This document shows, one piece after another, positions 32,943-43,000 of a stretch of 64,000 bases of DNA. This DNA is from Tethya wilhelma (taxonomy: Eukaryota > Porifera > Demospongiae > Tethyida > Tethyidae), in the NCBI GenBank assembly GCA_964030475.1, contig CAXIPT010000006.1:818354-882353 (forward strand), given 5' to 3'. The notes beneath the pieces were generated by a model. The model did no database searches and was not told the origin of the DNA. It was given only the letters and a program-made list of their open reading frames with translations. Numbering within the stretch: the stretch's first letter is position 1; the number at the start of each line of letters is the position of its first letter. The position numbers and the translations under genes were made by a program.

Positions 32943-35900
32943 TCAATAATTACATACATATTCACATGAAGAATCATCACAATCAGAATCTGACAATGAC
33001 ACAAAAGAGTCTTCTGAATCTGCATAAGTCACATAAGACTCTGTGTCACTAATATTGCTCTCATGGTCACTATCTTGGGGTATACTTGAATACTCTTGAG
33101 CATGGTCCATGGGCAGTTGCACTGCCAAAGAGAGTGGCATAGGATTTATTTGACATTCTTTTGCTACTGAGAGTCTTCTTGCTTGTTCTACAAATAAAGT
33201 GTGAGAAATTTCATTCCAATAAGTTTGAACTGTGAGTCTTGTCAATTGATCATAAAGCTTCAGTTTTTGTAAGGATACTTGACTAGCATTCATCAATGCT
33301 GCCAACTTTCCAGCTTCAACATGAGATAAAGACTCAATACATGGTGAAATAAATGTCACATACAGGTCACTTGACCATAGCTGTTGTCCAGAATCATACG
33401 TAAGCAAATCATTGTGGTCACCAAGAATGCTAACCAATTCTGTGGTGGTCTGGTCCAGTTGACAAGAGAAGAAAGAAGCTATCCTGATTAAGTCTGAAAT
33501 AACAATTTGTTTCTCTTCCATAGACCTTTCTTTGATGTTGCAAAGTTCAACAAGTCTTCTCTGAATAGAAGCTGGAAGGATACCACTAGCATCTGTCGTA
33601 GTATATGCATGTTCACTAATCCAAAAGTTTAAATGAAGATCAAGTACCTCCTTTACAGTAGCCTGAGGACTTTCACCATTTTGTAACTAGTTCTTGATAT
33701 CGAGAGAGAAATTTTTTGACTTGTTTTGTGCAAGTTTGGATTCGTTTGCTGACTCTAGAAGCTTGCTTTTGACCACCTACATAATTATATGTATGTATAG
33801 CCATAAAGACATAATATTGTTACAATCATGATGTGATGCATGCATGCTAATGTTAATGCAAACAAATTAAGTTATTACCAGCATGATGAATGAGCATTGT
33901 TAAGTAAAAGATCCGTTCCTTTGCTGTTATCCTCATCTGCTCTTTGATTTTTTGTTGCTCAACTGTAGTAACAATCTTCATGGCCTCTTTGTACTCTTCC
34001 ATGTGGGGTTCCCACCTGACACTGATGCTATTCTCAAGTTCAAACTTCTGGACTATATGCTCTTGTCTGTGAATAAACAAGTCATTAAAACTGTCTGTGA
34101 ATATAAGACTGGTATTCCAACAGCATATACCTGCTAAGGTAGTGAATAGTGTCAGCAATTGTTTGAGAAGAGACTTTGTTGGATGTCAAATCCTGTACGA
34201 GTTTAGTCCACTTGTTTCTGTGTGAATAATATAATACACTTATATTTTGAACATGCATACCATAACAACATACCGCATTTCTGTTAACTTAGAAAGCAAT
34301 CGGACATATTCAACCCTCCAGGTGTTTGCTACAAATTTGATAAGAAAAAATAACGTGATAATAGGTGCACAATACCATGTGCATGAATGATCGAAGTATG
34401 TTTTAGAATGTTTCAACAACATACACAGGTTTGAGTCACTTTTTCCTGAAAGTCTCTCAACTTCGTCTGCTTGTAAGCTATCTATAATTTGGGGTAGATC
34501 AGATTCAAGCAAATTGTACTGTGTTGCAATGCTGTTGATCTCCTTTGTAGCTATTGTATACTGCTTGACAGCGGTACAATACCGTTCAATGCATGCTCTC
34601 TCTGTAATAGATATATACAGTCGATAGAGTATAATCATTATATAGCACAATTATAACCATCAACAGTCATATTACCTAGCCTTGACTCCTTCAAGACACA
34701 ATAATGATTCAAAGCATCTGTGAGGACATCCACTCTATTGGCAGCACACATTTCTTTGGTCATTGAAGAAAACTTTCCTAGGAAGGACCAGAGACGTTCA
34801 ACATTCTCTCCATCAGTGAGACCAAAACCTGCCAGATTTCTTGGATTATACTTGTACTGACAGCTTGCTTCGTGGGCATACGAATGAAAAATCGGAACAG
34901 CAATTACACTGAATCGGGATAACAATGGTTTGTATTTCTCAGGGTTGGCCTATATGGAACAAGATGGAAATTCACAGTTAAATTTTTAGGTTCAACACTC
35001 TGCACAATGTCATACTTTCCAATGTGCTTCCAGCTTGCAACCGACATCATATAGCAAGTTCACTTGCACAGATAGAGTGGATTGCTTGTTCAGTGATGAC
35101 AAAAGGAAATCAGCATAGCCTAACCTAATTTGTAAATATATACGTGACAATGCGCATGTATAATATTTGGATCCTAACCCACAATCTATAATGATGCAAT
35201 CATCATATATATGTAGCTGCTGCATACACGTGCATTTCTACCTTTCACCATGTTTGAGGCTCAACATCTTGAGAGGGAAGTCGTGGCGGCATATAGCTCC
35301 TAACACACCAGTTTCATCCAATCCTTGGTAACGTGTTCGAGATCGGAGAGCATCTCCAGCTTTAAAGTCACTGCACGTGCTCTATACACCATCCATTATA
35401 ACAGTAAATACAAATATATACTGTGTAGTGCATATATACCTGTGCAATAGTAACTGCAATAGGTCTTTGCTCAGATAGAATGTAGCTATCAACCTTATTT
35501 TGATCAGCACAAGTAGATGAATGAAGAAAAGGCTTGTCATCCTTTCTTAAATGTCCAGCTTTTTTCCAACGGCACAAACGAAAATTATCATCAACTGACA
35601 TTATCACTGGATCTAGTGAAGAACCCTAATAACATCACATTTGTGAGTACATGCATGTACAACAAAATATTTGGTTACATTGTACCTTAGGGCAAGCAGG
35701 ACATTCTTTTGATACATAGTGAATAGTAGAATTTACCACATTTTGAAATATCTGGAGATAATTACCATCATCATGTAATAAGCCTGCAATGGTCCATTCA
35801 TGAGCAATACTAACCTGTAGATTGGAAAACTTGTCCTCAGTTGATCATAGAAATCTCTATCCTGCAAATAGCACAAAGCAGTAATAGGAATATTATGGTT

Positions 35901-36785
35901 GTTGCAATTAGAAGCATACTTTAGGCTGTTTTCTGCCAGTCAACTGGATGAATTTAGATATAGAACATTGGCATTCAACAACAAGGTTGTGGATGATGTC
36001 CATCAATTGCAAAGTGAATGCAAGCTTTGGCTTGGTAGGTGTGGCTGGCCACAGTCCCAGCTGAAACAAACGTGCAGACATGGACATACAGCCACAAAAG
36101 GTGACCTTAACTCCGTGATGCTGACCTTCATTACAATAACAGGAAAAGCAGTAATGTGGTTATAGTGTACTAAACAGAACATACCATTCAGTGATACAAT
36201 GATCACTTTCTCTTGATAGGTGGTCTCACAACTATGCACAAGTGGTAGCACAACACCTTCAAATGGTGATACTACATACCGTCCTTGTGTCCACATTTCA
36301 GGTACATGAAAGACATCAAGGTATTGATGTCTGCTTGAGCAACATTCTTCACAGAAAAATGCCATGTACGAGCAATCTAGGCAACGATGCGTTGCCTTAT
36401 TGGGGCAAAACATACAAAGTTGATCTTTAGGCATGGCTAGATTTGTAGTATAGCCCTTGATTAAACTTGGAAGTACTCCTTTCCACGAATCAACTTCTCT
36501 TGAGTGATTGATTTGTCTCATACGTCTTCGTTTCGGGGGGCTTGGATCAATATCTGATTCAGAGTCCTCATTGTCATCTTTGTTATCAATACCATCTCCA
36601 CCAAAATCCATACCAATATCACAGTCACTGGCATCATTTTCAACGTCTTGTGATTGATTTTTAGCTCCAGTCTCAGCATGGGATTCAAGAAGAGAAAATA
36701 CAGGTTTAGTTCGGTGCCCAACAGATGAAGTTCGTTTCCCTTTTCCTTTAAGAAAGTTAGAGAGAAGTTTGTGGTTTTCCAGCGT
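32943..36785 (-). CDS. KDZ-family transposase, multi-exon, probably frameshifted
   Basis: About 13 exons. The first (36785-36185) encodes an acidic/basic segment (SPPKRRRMRQ) and a Cys-rich zinc domain (CMFCPNK, CLDC, FFCEECC). The second (36125-35920) continues as HHGVKVTFCGC and QLGLWPATPTKPKLAFT, the CxC-domain signature of KDZ transposases. Later exons carry KECPACPK (about 35750-35686), SVDDNFRLCRWKKAG (35625-35440), DETGVLGAICRHDFPL (35381-35242), YDVGCKLEAHWK (35124-35016) and IFHSYAHEASCQYKYNPRN plus GFGLTDGENVERLWS (34949-34676). These are the conserved blocks of the RNase-H-like catalytic core. The C-terminal part ends in an acidic Ser/Asp tail. Two joins fail: a one-base frame change near 33676-33700, and an exon junction near 35815-35755 that I could not connect in frame. 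The start codon is unresolved; the first in-frame Met is at 36611. It would act in the nucleus on the element's TIRs. Confidence 0.85.
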
Positions 36786-36868
36786 CTGAGGGGCATTTCA
36801 GGGTGTCAGTCAATGGTCAATGTGCTCTCTCAAAGCTCTTTCTTCTACAGCATAGTATTATACCATAT

Positions 36869-36971
36869 ACTCATGAGGTGGTCACGAGGGCTTGTGATGT
36901 AGTATTTGACGACGTATTTCACTACCTTGTTCAGTATTATTATGTGGTAAAATTCGTGTAACGTTCGGGTG
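36869..36971 (-). repeat. KDZ right terminal inverted repeat
   Basis: The exact inverse of 29184-29286 over all 103 bases. It lies just upstream of the transposase coding exons and may hold their promoter. Confidence 0.95.
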
Positions 36972-37647
36972 AAGAAAAATAATGTAGCGGGTGGGCTGTA
37001 ACTAGAGTAACTAAGCTATAAATGGTGCAGAAATAAGCGCCCAATATTAATGCATGCATCTATAGCTATTCTAACTGTAGGAAACAGTTTAGCTAATACT
37101 TATTGTCCATAATAAGAAGCGCTTAGCTTCTTTCCCACACAAATTTCATCACAAATTTATTAAACAATTTACAATACATTCATTCATTATTATGCACAGA
37201 TAAACAGCTCCTGGCATAGCCCAGTGATTCTGCAACACTGTGGGCCATCTTCTGATCATCTGGAAGAGATTTCTTTCTGCTAGAAGTGTTTAGTTCATGA
37301 ACAATGCATTGTTTTTTGTTGCACATTAAATATGCAAGAGATGCACAACAGCAGCTGCATCATGTACTCATCAGAATAATTAATCTATGAACATGGCAAC
37401 GCATCCCGTGTACTAACAGGAAAGAAGCTAGCCATGGCTGACATAGCTGCATTCAAACGCTGATATCTCAGCAATAGAAGCAGCCCCACCCGTAAAATCA
37501 CGTCTGCAGCTCGCCAAGGTGTGCCCCTCCCCATTGGTGCAAAAAAAAATTCATTTCGCGCACGTGTCGTGAATTACACTACAATCGCCGATTACCACAA
37601 ATAAAGTTTTACTACATCTGGTCGGTTTTCCAAAATTGGGTCACATN
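36972..37647. other. Non-coding flank right of the KDZ element
   Basis: AT-rich DNA without a supported gene, ending at an unknown base at 37647 beside a MITE copy. No target duplication of the KDZ element was found at its left edge. Confidence 0.5.
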
Positions 37648-38612
37648 GCAGTGCGGTAAAAAGTATTGGAACAAGGCGGGGTCTCAGTTTCGGCACATGA
37701 CTACTTCATTTTTATTTTTGATCCCTCATGCATATGGATTTTTCAGTGTCTTGTTGCAATAATCTGTACCATAGCTTATCATATTGCATTGGTTCACTAT
37801 TATAATAATGCACTTGGCTAAGCAATGGAGTAACTATAATAGACAGGTATACAACTTAAACTGGACTGCTGGCCAAGAATTGGGCATAAAAATGAAGTAG
37901 TCATGTGCCGAAACTGAGACCCCGCCTTGTTCCAATACTTTTTACCGCACTGCCCATTCCTACACTACTTATTTTTTCAAAATTTTTACTACTTGTTCAT
38001 TCACTTTTTTCAACACTACAGTGTGGAGACTATCAGAGACTGGTTAGTCCCTACTGGCAAAAAGCTTGAGTGGCAGCTACATGCATTTCATTATACTAGA
38101 GGCTAGTGCGCATGCGCATAATAATCCCACGTGGATAATGACCTTTGAACTCTACCTACAAAGATGGCTGCATTGTAGTACATGAATTTATAGGCTAAGT
38201 GTCAAAGCTTTCTAGTTTTTGTTTAGGCCTATTCATGATGAAAACGAGTATCAAAGAATGCAGTACCCATGAAAAGAACTTACTTTGTGCTGTCAAAGTT
38301 GGCTCAACACATTCTGGTTTTCTGGAAATCCTTTTCAAGTAAGTCAGTTAGGAAGTACGTAAGTACGTAAGTACGTAAGTTAGGAGAACAAAAATGGCAC
38401 TATGGTGGCTTCCCACCAGCGCTCTCTACGAGTGCTGAGGAAAGTTTTTGTGAGTTTTAGGCCTTGCATGCAGTTGGTAATCTATCATTGAGAGCCTCTG
38501 AGCAACTTTGAATGCTTAATTTTGTGTGACTAGATTTTTATGGTGGCCAACATTTTGTACTGTCTATGGGACAGGCGGCCCATTCCTACTATACGTACTA
38601 CCGTACGTATGA
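37648..38612 (-). mobile_element. GTAGGAATGGGC-family MITE, copy 3 (inverted)
   Basis: This is an inverse copy of the element at 9361-10330. It ends with GCCCATTCCTACTATACGTA and CTACCGTACGTAT on the plus strand, and has a hairpin arm pair at 37648-37720 and 37889-37965. It carries the same internal landmarks, including ACGTAAGTACGTAAGTACGT near 38355-38380 and a perfect TGCGCATGCGCA at 38107-38118. It begins at the unknown base 37647. Confidence 0.8.
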
Positions 38613-38666
38613 TAAACCTCTCAACAATGGACAATCAGTTTCAATTCCCAATATTATTCCAATTCC

Positions 38667-39003
38667 TTATAAACAGGATCCAGATAAGATCTGGAAAATT
38701 TTTATTCCGGATTCTGAGTTTTCGAACACTTTTCAAAGCTTACATCTAAGCCTCTCTGCATGATTAGGCCTAATAACTCAAGCTTAGGCCTAAGCTTATA
38801 CACCTAATCTTGAGACTTAGGCCTAAGCTTGGACCTAATCATGAAGCTTAGGTCTAAGCTTAGACCTAATCATCAAAGCTTAGGCCTATAAGCTTAGGTT
38901 TAAGCTAAGACTTGCTTTGGCCTAATCAAGTGGCATTGAAAAATCTTCAAAATATCAAAATCAGGAAAAAAAATTCCAGATCTTATCTAGATCCAGTTTA
39001 TAT
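38667..39003. mobile_element. Hairpin element with AAGCTTAGGCCTAAGC core
   Basis: ATAAACAGGATCCAGATAAG and ATCTGGAA at 38668-38696 are mirrored by TTCCAGATCTTATCTAGATC and CAGTTTAT at 38973-39001. The 180-bp centre (about 38755-38935) consists of repeated self-complementary words built from AGCTTAGGCCTAAGCTT and CTAATCA. The whole unit is close to one large palindrome. No coding content is present. Confidence 0.7.
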
Positions 39004-39366
39004 TGTAGCAATACAAACAGAACCTCTGAGAAGAGGACAACCCTGAGCTCTACAAAGGGCAAAAAAGCTGATTCTGAACTGAATTTATATTCACGGTCCC
39101 CAAAGTGTCATTTGTTCGGAGGTTTCACTGAATAGACAGGCAATATTCATTTTTAGCTAGTGGCCACCATATATAATACTACCCTTTACCAGTTAAAATC
39201 TACCAGTCTTGTGTTTATGTCATACCCATTATATTGTAGCAATACAAACAGAACCTCTGAGAAGAGGACAACCTTGAGCTCTACAAAGGGCAAAAAAGCT
39301 GATTCTGAACTGAATTTATATTCACGGTCCCCAAAGTGTCATTTGTTTGGAGGTTTCACTGAATAC
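39003..39366 (+). repeat. Direct duplication of about 130 bp (39003-39134 and 39233-39365)
   Basis: Both units run from ATTGTAGCAATACAAACAGA through CTCTGAGAAGAGGACAACC, CAAAAAAGCTGATTCTGAAC and ATTCACGGTCCCCAAAGTGT to GGAGGTTTCACTGAATA. They differ at only about two positions, so the duplication is recent. The spacer is about 98 bp. No gene is seen. Confidence 0.9.
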
Positions 39367-40000
39367 GATAAAACCAAATGAACAGACTATGACATTGTAA
39401 ATCTTTACATTCATGCACTTTATATAACAGATCATGCATGCATGTATCAACATAATAATAAATTCAATTTCAAATTCAATGCAGCGAGCCCAATTTATTT
39501 CTCTTTATAACATATTTATCCTACATTCCTTCCCCCCCCCCCTTCCCCCTCCATATAGAGTGTGATGACATCAGTGAGGAGAGGTGCATTTGTGCATAAA
39601 ATATTTAAAAAAAAAAAAAGAAGCTCTCCAATGAGAAGGTAAACTTCTGTGTCAGTTGTGTCGTGGTAAAGGCAGAGATTTGAAACATTTAACTAGAATT
39701 ATAACAATTATAGTAAGGGATTTTTTAATATAATTATAGAAACTATACATGCAAGTATTATTATCGTGAAAAATAAATGATTGTATAAACAAATTAACTA
39801 AAAAAGTAATTATTTGAAACTCAGAGTGTGGCATTAAAATAATCAATACTATAATTATTGAGATTATAATGGTGTATTAATTTCCTAAAACATTTTCAAG
39901 TCATGCATATAATATACTATAGGTAACTATTAATAACTGAACAAACAAAAATAATATTTTTGTTTTATGTTAAATGTGTCGATCAATGTATATTAGCTGA
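39367..40000. other. Non-coding 3' flank of the Roc-COR-Death gene
   Basis: AT-rich DNA with a C-rich run near 39530-39545. It is presumably the 3' UTR and intergenic region of the minus-strand gene that stops at 40001. No gene is supported. Confidence 0.5.
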
Positions 40001-43000
40001 TCATGAGTGCAAAGGATTGAATGAAAGAATCACTTCCTTGAGGTCTTCGGCCAATCCAACCTGACCAGCATCCATTAGACATTGGATGAGAGTATCCCAA
40101 GTGATTGGTGAGTCACAGTCACTCTCTCCATTCAGCCATCTTGTCAAGATCTCTCTGCAAGCACCACATACATTCTGGATGTGGTTCCTACTGACTGCGT
40201 CAACATCAGCTGGCTCAAACTCTAATGCTATTGCTAACTTTTCCCATTCGGCAGCTACACTGTCCATCACTCGTACTCTATTTCCATTACGACCAGTTAA
40301 CATTTGTAGATGCTTCAGTGTAGGCATGTCTTGTAGGTCTATATGGATGTCAGTTAAAAGTGGTGTATCCCTTGATTGTGGACCTTGTCGACGTTTAATT
40401 TTGCCTTTGTCAGATTCTGTAGCTATGCATGCATGCATATACATGTCATGATAGAATAGATATATATAATACGCAATGTAAATACTAATGATTATTGACG
40501 TGACAAGCACATAATTATAATATTATAATTTATAGACCTACCCATGCCTGCAGTGGGAGTAACTGTTGGTGAGTCTCCTTGTTCAAGTAAGTAATCTGAG
40601 AGCCAGCTGATGTGTTCTTGGGCTAAATTTCCACTCATTGTGTCGTCAATGCTACAAAACCACCACTTCCAGTTCTCACTGATTGTGGCAAGATGAGGAA
40701 CCTTATTACTGCAAAGACAGAAAAAGCCCACTTTTGGACTGAGGTTGTCACAACCTTGGATCTTAGCTGCTCTGTCCAGCCCAAGAAAAAGAGTAGTGCG
40801 AATACTAGTGTAAAGATCTAGACAGAAATCGTTTTGAACTTGGATGTGGACCTCTATAAACTCAAAAGAGTAGATTAAGGTGAGGGTGACTGGAAGATCT
40901 GTATTTCTGAACATGACACAGTTCTTAAAAAGGCAAATGGGCTCACTTGATTTTTCAGCTACTTTCCACGCGGATCGATTTTGAAGGAATGCAATTAGAG
41001 CACTGAAGAGACCAGTGGAAAAGAGACCACCAGCATAATAGATGAGCAAAGGGGCAACTGATGAGCGGGAAGGTAGACGATAAGAAGAAACCTTATCAGG
41101 TGAGAGCTGAGGAAGGACGCATGGCATGAAGTAATCTTCTCCAGTAAAGGGAGCAAAAACAAGCTGGTTTGAAAGAATGTCTAGGAGCTCTTGAGGAGTG
41201 AAGAGGTTGTCAGTGTATCGATAATGATTGTCAAACTTTTTCAAAAATGTGACATTCACTATTGCATGCTCACCAAAACGCAATGAATTGATGTTTTCTG
41301 ACTGCTGAATCTGATGATAATTCAGCTCCAGGTACACCTCTGAGATAGTGACTGTAGGCTACAAGCTCGCTGATCTTATCAAGAAAAACTTGTGAGGTTG
41401 TGAAGACTACATTTGGAAGGATTTTGGGAAAGAATTTAAAGAGGTTGAGACGTACAAAGTAGTCAAGAGCAGCTAAGAGACGAGGTTTATCCATCTCAAG
41501 ACCACGGGCTACTTCAAGACATTCGTCAAAGCTTAAAACAAGTTCTAATTTCTTTTCAGCCAGTTCTTGTAGCTGCTGCTCTAAAATAAACCAACTGAGG
41601 GGAATCTTTAGCTCAATTTTTTTGCACTCATTCATGACTGCTTGCCGAAACTTTGCTACTGTTTGACGATCTTCGTCATTAGGATCTTTAGCATTCAAAG
41701 TATACATCAGCTGTTTTGGCCTAGCCAAACGATTGTAAACTACATGCTCTCTGAGGCCTTTAAGCGATTTGAGCATAGTGAGAATTTTCTCATCTTTACT
41801 TTCAATGGATTCACTGCTAGCTGATTCATTACTGACAAGATCTTTGTGAGTGCCAATGAAAAACAATGCAGGACAATCATTGTCGCCAGAGATGTTTAGT
41901 TGTGACTGCATCATCTGAAGACAATTCTTGATGGTCTGCTCAAGAGTGAGAGCAGAGGAGTAGGTTGTACCACAGACTGCACCCTTGGTATAGTAGCCTA
42001 TGGTCGGGTGGCTAGAGAGGTCTTCGTTTAGCTTGACAAAAAGAGCGGCTCCTGAAACATGGTGGATAAAAGTAGGAATCAGTTCGTGAAACTGGGGTTG
42101 GCCACCGCTGTCAGTTATGTACACCCAGTTTTCACTGAATATCTCTTTTGTTTCAGGTCTAGCACAGGCCTGTGACATGTGGGATATCACACTTTGAATG
42201 GGAGCTGATTTTGACAGAGATTGAGATGAAGGCTTAGATTGGCTAATGAGAAGATTCTCTTGTGTTTCTGCACCTGTTTCCGTGACTACAGAAGTGGTCT
42301 TTGATTTTATGAGCATGTGTCCTAGTTTTGCAAATGCTCCCTCAGCCTTTTTGTCAGATTGAGGAAGTGATCTGGATTGCTTTGGGAAATGGCATATTGA
42401 CTCACTCTTGATACTATCGGCTAGCATAACAAGAAGCTCAGATGGCGAAACAGCTCTCCATACTGTTCCTTCTTCTGATACAGCTGCTCTTGATGTGGAT
42501 ACAGCACGAATGGCAGCCTGGGCCAAAGGGGTGCTCTCTCTTACTTCTGGAGGAGGTCTGTCTAGGACAACTTGTGAAAAACAGGTCTTCCCTGATCCAG
42601 CCACTCCAATGAGCAGTAGGATGATCAAGTTGCAGACCACATAGCCACATTGCATCGCTTCTTCAAAGAGATCAAGTTCTGCAAAAATTCAATGATAATT
42701 AGTATCAGGATATTCATTTAAATTGAAATTTAATTCATCATAATAATTAATTTATTATTATAATAATTATATTATCTGTGGTATGTATACATGCATACAA
42801 AGAGGATCAACCTCTGAATATCCTAATACAAGTACTCAATTGTATCAGGCAAATCCGAATGTCAATGGGTGGTCACGACCATACTCACTGTACTAACACC
42901 CGCGACCGGGATCAAGATGCAATCAAGGGGTCAAAGCAAAAAAACTTGGCCCCATCAAGGGTCAAGAGCTAGACCTCAACTGCTCGCTTTCGATCAACGG

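Larger units (their letters stand above)
29184..36971. mobile_element. Complete KDZ-type DNA transposon of 7.8 kb
   Basis: The element is bounded by 103-bp terminal inverted repeats that agree at every base, starting CACCCGAACGTTACACGAAT at each end. It contains two convergent multi-exon genes: a KDZ transposase on the minus strand and a homeodomain/HMG-like cargo gene on the plus strand. The transposase assignment rests on CxC-type zinc residues and the CrHdf, YDVGCK and GFGLTDGENVERLWS motifs. No target duplication could be found: 8 bases to the left read TGCAGTAA and to the right AAGAAAAA. Identical TIRs suggest a recent insertion, although the transposase frame appears to carry a one-base defect near its C-terminus. 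Confidence 0.9.

Noticed and set aside
36518..36796. Separate minus-strand protein of 92 residues
   Set aside because: It overlaps the first transposase exon in another frame. The frame carrying the Cys-rich domain extends through this stretch.
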